A DNA stretch of 64,000 bases from Trabulsiella odontotermitis. GTDB lineage: Bacteria; Pseudomonadota; Gammaproteobacteria; Enterobacterales; Enterobacteriaceae. The DNA lies in contig NZ_LIFX01000016.1 of the NCBI RefSeq assembly GCF_001297775.1, positions 22,972 to 86,971 of the forward strand. Reading direction: 5' to 3'. The position numbers and the translations under genes are program-made. Positions 61,536 to 64,000 of the stretch are shown here, in pieces. Position 1 is the first letter of the stretch; every line of letters begins with the position of its first letter. The notes below the pieces were generated by a model, which worked only from the letters and a program-made list of their open reading frames with translations, did no database searches and was not told the origin of the DNA.

Positions 61536-62081
61536 TTGAAAACGTTAATTCTTTTCTCTACCCGCGATGGACAAACGCGGGAGATTGCGTCTTTTCTTGC
61601 TTCAGAATTGAAAGAACTTGGGGTTGAGGCCGATGCGGTGAACCTGCATCGCGTCGATGACATTCCCTGGGAACATTATGATCGTGTGGTCATTGGGGCA
61701 TCTATCCGCTACGGGCATTTCCATTCCGCAGTAGAGCGTTTTGTGAAAAAGAACCTCAGACACCTGCAGGCGGTACCGAGCGCGTTTTACTCGGTTAACC
61801 TTGTGGCCCGTAAGCCGGAGAAACGTTCTCCGCAGACGAATAACTATACGCGTAAGTTTCTGTTGCGCTCACCGTGGCAGCCAACACGATGCGCGGTCTT
61901 TGCCGGGGCGCTGCGTTACCCGCGCTATCGTTGGTATGACCGGATGATGATCCGCTTAATCATGAAGATGACTGGCGGCGAAACGGATGTGCATAAAGAA
62001 GTGGTGTATACCGACTGGGATCAGGTTTCTCAATTTGCCCGGGAAATCGCTCAGATGGTAGACAAGTCGCGCTATAATTAA
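61536..62081 (+). CDS. hemG: Menaquinone-dependent protoporphyrinogen oxidase HemG
   Basis: HemG oxidises protoporphyrinogen IX to protoporphyrin IX and passes electrons to respiratory quinones. It is a 181-residue long-chain flavodoxin-like membrane-associated protein. The FMN loop is [12 protein letters not shown] (about 7-18), with [13 protein letters not shown] and the long loop (61800-61930) typical of HemG. The start is TTG 61536 after CAGGAG at good spacing; E. coli also uses a non-AUG start. It is immediately upstream of rrnA. Confidence 0.95.
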   Translation: MKTLILFSTRDGQTREIASFLASELKELGVEADAVNLHRVDDIPWEHYDRVVIGASIRYGHFHSAVERFVKKNLRHLQAVPSAFYSVNLVARKPEKRSPQTNNYTRKFLLRSPWQPTRCAVFAGALRYPRYRWYDRMMIRLIMKMTGGETDVHKEVVYTDWDQVSQFAREIAQMVDKSRYN

Positions 62082-62088
62082 ACGTGTT

Positions 62089-62103
62089 GCCTGGAAATTG
62101 AGC
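62089..62103. promoter_or_regulatory. Fis site I of rrnA P1
   Basis: The 15-mer G..YR..W..YR..C pattern of Fis is matched at every fixed position, and its centre lies at -71 from the P1 start, exactly where Fis site I sits in E. coli rrnB P1. Confidence 0.75.
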
Positions 62104-62130
62104 GAACGAAAAGTTTTTTTGAATTTCCTC

Positions 62131-62167
62131 TTGTCACCTCAGAATTACTCCCTATAATGCGCCTCCA
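62131..62167 (+). promoter_or_regulatory. rrnA promoter P1
   Basis: TTGTCA (62131-62136) and a perfect TATAAT (62153-62158) are separated by 16 bp, with a GC-rich discriminator and start near A62167, nine bases after the -10. An AT-rich UP element (62109-62130) precedes it. This is the standard strong, ppGpp- and growth-regulated rrn P1 arrangement. Confidence 0.92.
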
Positions 62168-62227
62168 CTGACACGGCACAACGGCAAACACACCGGCCTG
62201 TCAGGTGAAGTTAAACGAAATAACATG

Positions 62228-62262
62228 TTGACTTCACGGAGGGAGAGCGTAATATACGCCAC
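62228..62262 (+). promoter_or_regulatory. rrnA promoter P2
   Basis: TTGACT (62228-62233) and TAATAT (62250-62255) are 16 bp apart, with a start near 62262. It is the weaker, less regulated second promoter, about 95 bp after P1. Confidence 0.85.
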
Positions 62263-62268
62263 CTCGCG

Positions 62269-62307
62269 ACAGTGCGCTGTAAGCCGCGTCGCAACTGCTC
62301 TTTAACA
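62269..62307 (+). promoter_or_regulatory. rrn antitermination leader (boxB and boxA)
   Basis: A boxB hairpin ACAG-TGCG-CTGT (62269-62280) is followed by boxA TGCTCTTTAACA (62296-62307), the NusB/NusE site that makes RNA polymerase resistant to Rho within rRNA genes. The rest of 62308-62441 is the processed leader, with no gene. Confidence 0.9.
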
Positions 62308-62441
62308 ATTTATCAGACAATCTGTGTGGGCACTCGGAGTGACATGGATTCTTAAACGTCTTCGGACGAAAAATGAATACCAAGTCTCAAAGAGTGAACA
62401 CGTAATTCATTACGAAGTTTAATTCTTAGAGCATCAAACTT

Positions 62442-63983
<1,542 letters not shown>

Positions 63984-64000
63984 CCTGAAAGAACCTGCCT

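Overview
The window is a conserved chromosomal segment of a member of the Enterobacteriaceae. Gene order follows the E. coli K-12 rho to rrnA interval almost gene for gene, and most products match E. coli length to the residue. The organism is probably not Escherichia. The 16S gene (exactly 1542 nt) has variable-region sequence I associate with the Citrobacter/Enterobacter/Kosakonia group, and the K-12 accessory genes aslB-aslA, yigE and yigF-yigG are absent. The genus assignment is inference. No prophage, insertion sequence, CRISPR array or defence island is visible, and I found no undescribed multigene system.

Layout. 1-13455: the 3' end of rho, then the enterobacterial common antigen (ECA) operon wecA-wzzE-wecB-wecC-rffG-rffH-wecD-wecE-wzxE-wecF-wzyE-wecG. 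It builds Und-PP-GlcNAc-ManNAcA-Fuc4NAc, flips it and polymerises it. Several start codons overlap the previous stop. 13610-16004: the Thr/Ser permease yifK, a tRNA operon (Arg-His-Leu-Pro), then the small RNA gene glmZ behind a sigma-54-type promoter and three GlrR-type sites. 16022-20117 (minus): hemCDXY, haem synthesis. 20331-23039: cyaA with a CRP site and a UUG start. 23058-29144: cyaY (minus), then lptM-dapF-yigA-xerC-yigB-uvrD, with a LexA box before uvrD. 29145-39962: corA with its corL leader ORF, rarD, yigI, pldA, recQ, rhtC, rhtB, pldB-yigL, yigM (bioP) and metR. yigM and metR overlap tail to tail. 39962-44264: metE with MetR and MetJ sites, dlhH/ysgA, and udp with two CRP sites.

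44357-54320: rmuC; the ubiquinone genes ubiE-ubiJ-ubiB; the twin-arginine translocase tatABC and tatD; rfaH (minus); ubiD; fre. 54323-57937 (minus): the beta-oxidation operon fadBA, with a FadR operator upstream and an ERIC repeat inside its 3' untranslated region. 58085-62081: pepQ-yigZ and trkH-hemG. 62082-64000: the rrnA promoters with Fis site, P1, P2 and boxB/boxA, the complete 16S gene and the first bases of the spacer.

Most of the interest is regulatory: the putatively GlrR/sigma-54-controlled glmZ, the corL leader, the ERIC element in the fadBA transcript, the antisense overlap of yigM and metR, and several non-AUG starts. Many ORFs opposite long genes are shadows and are left out.
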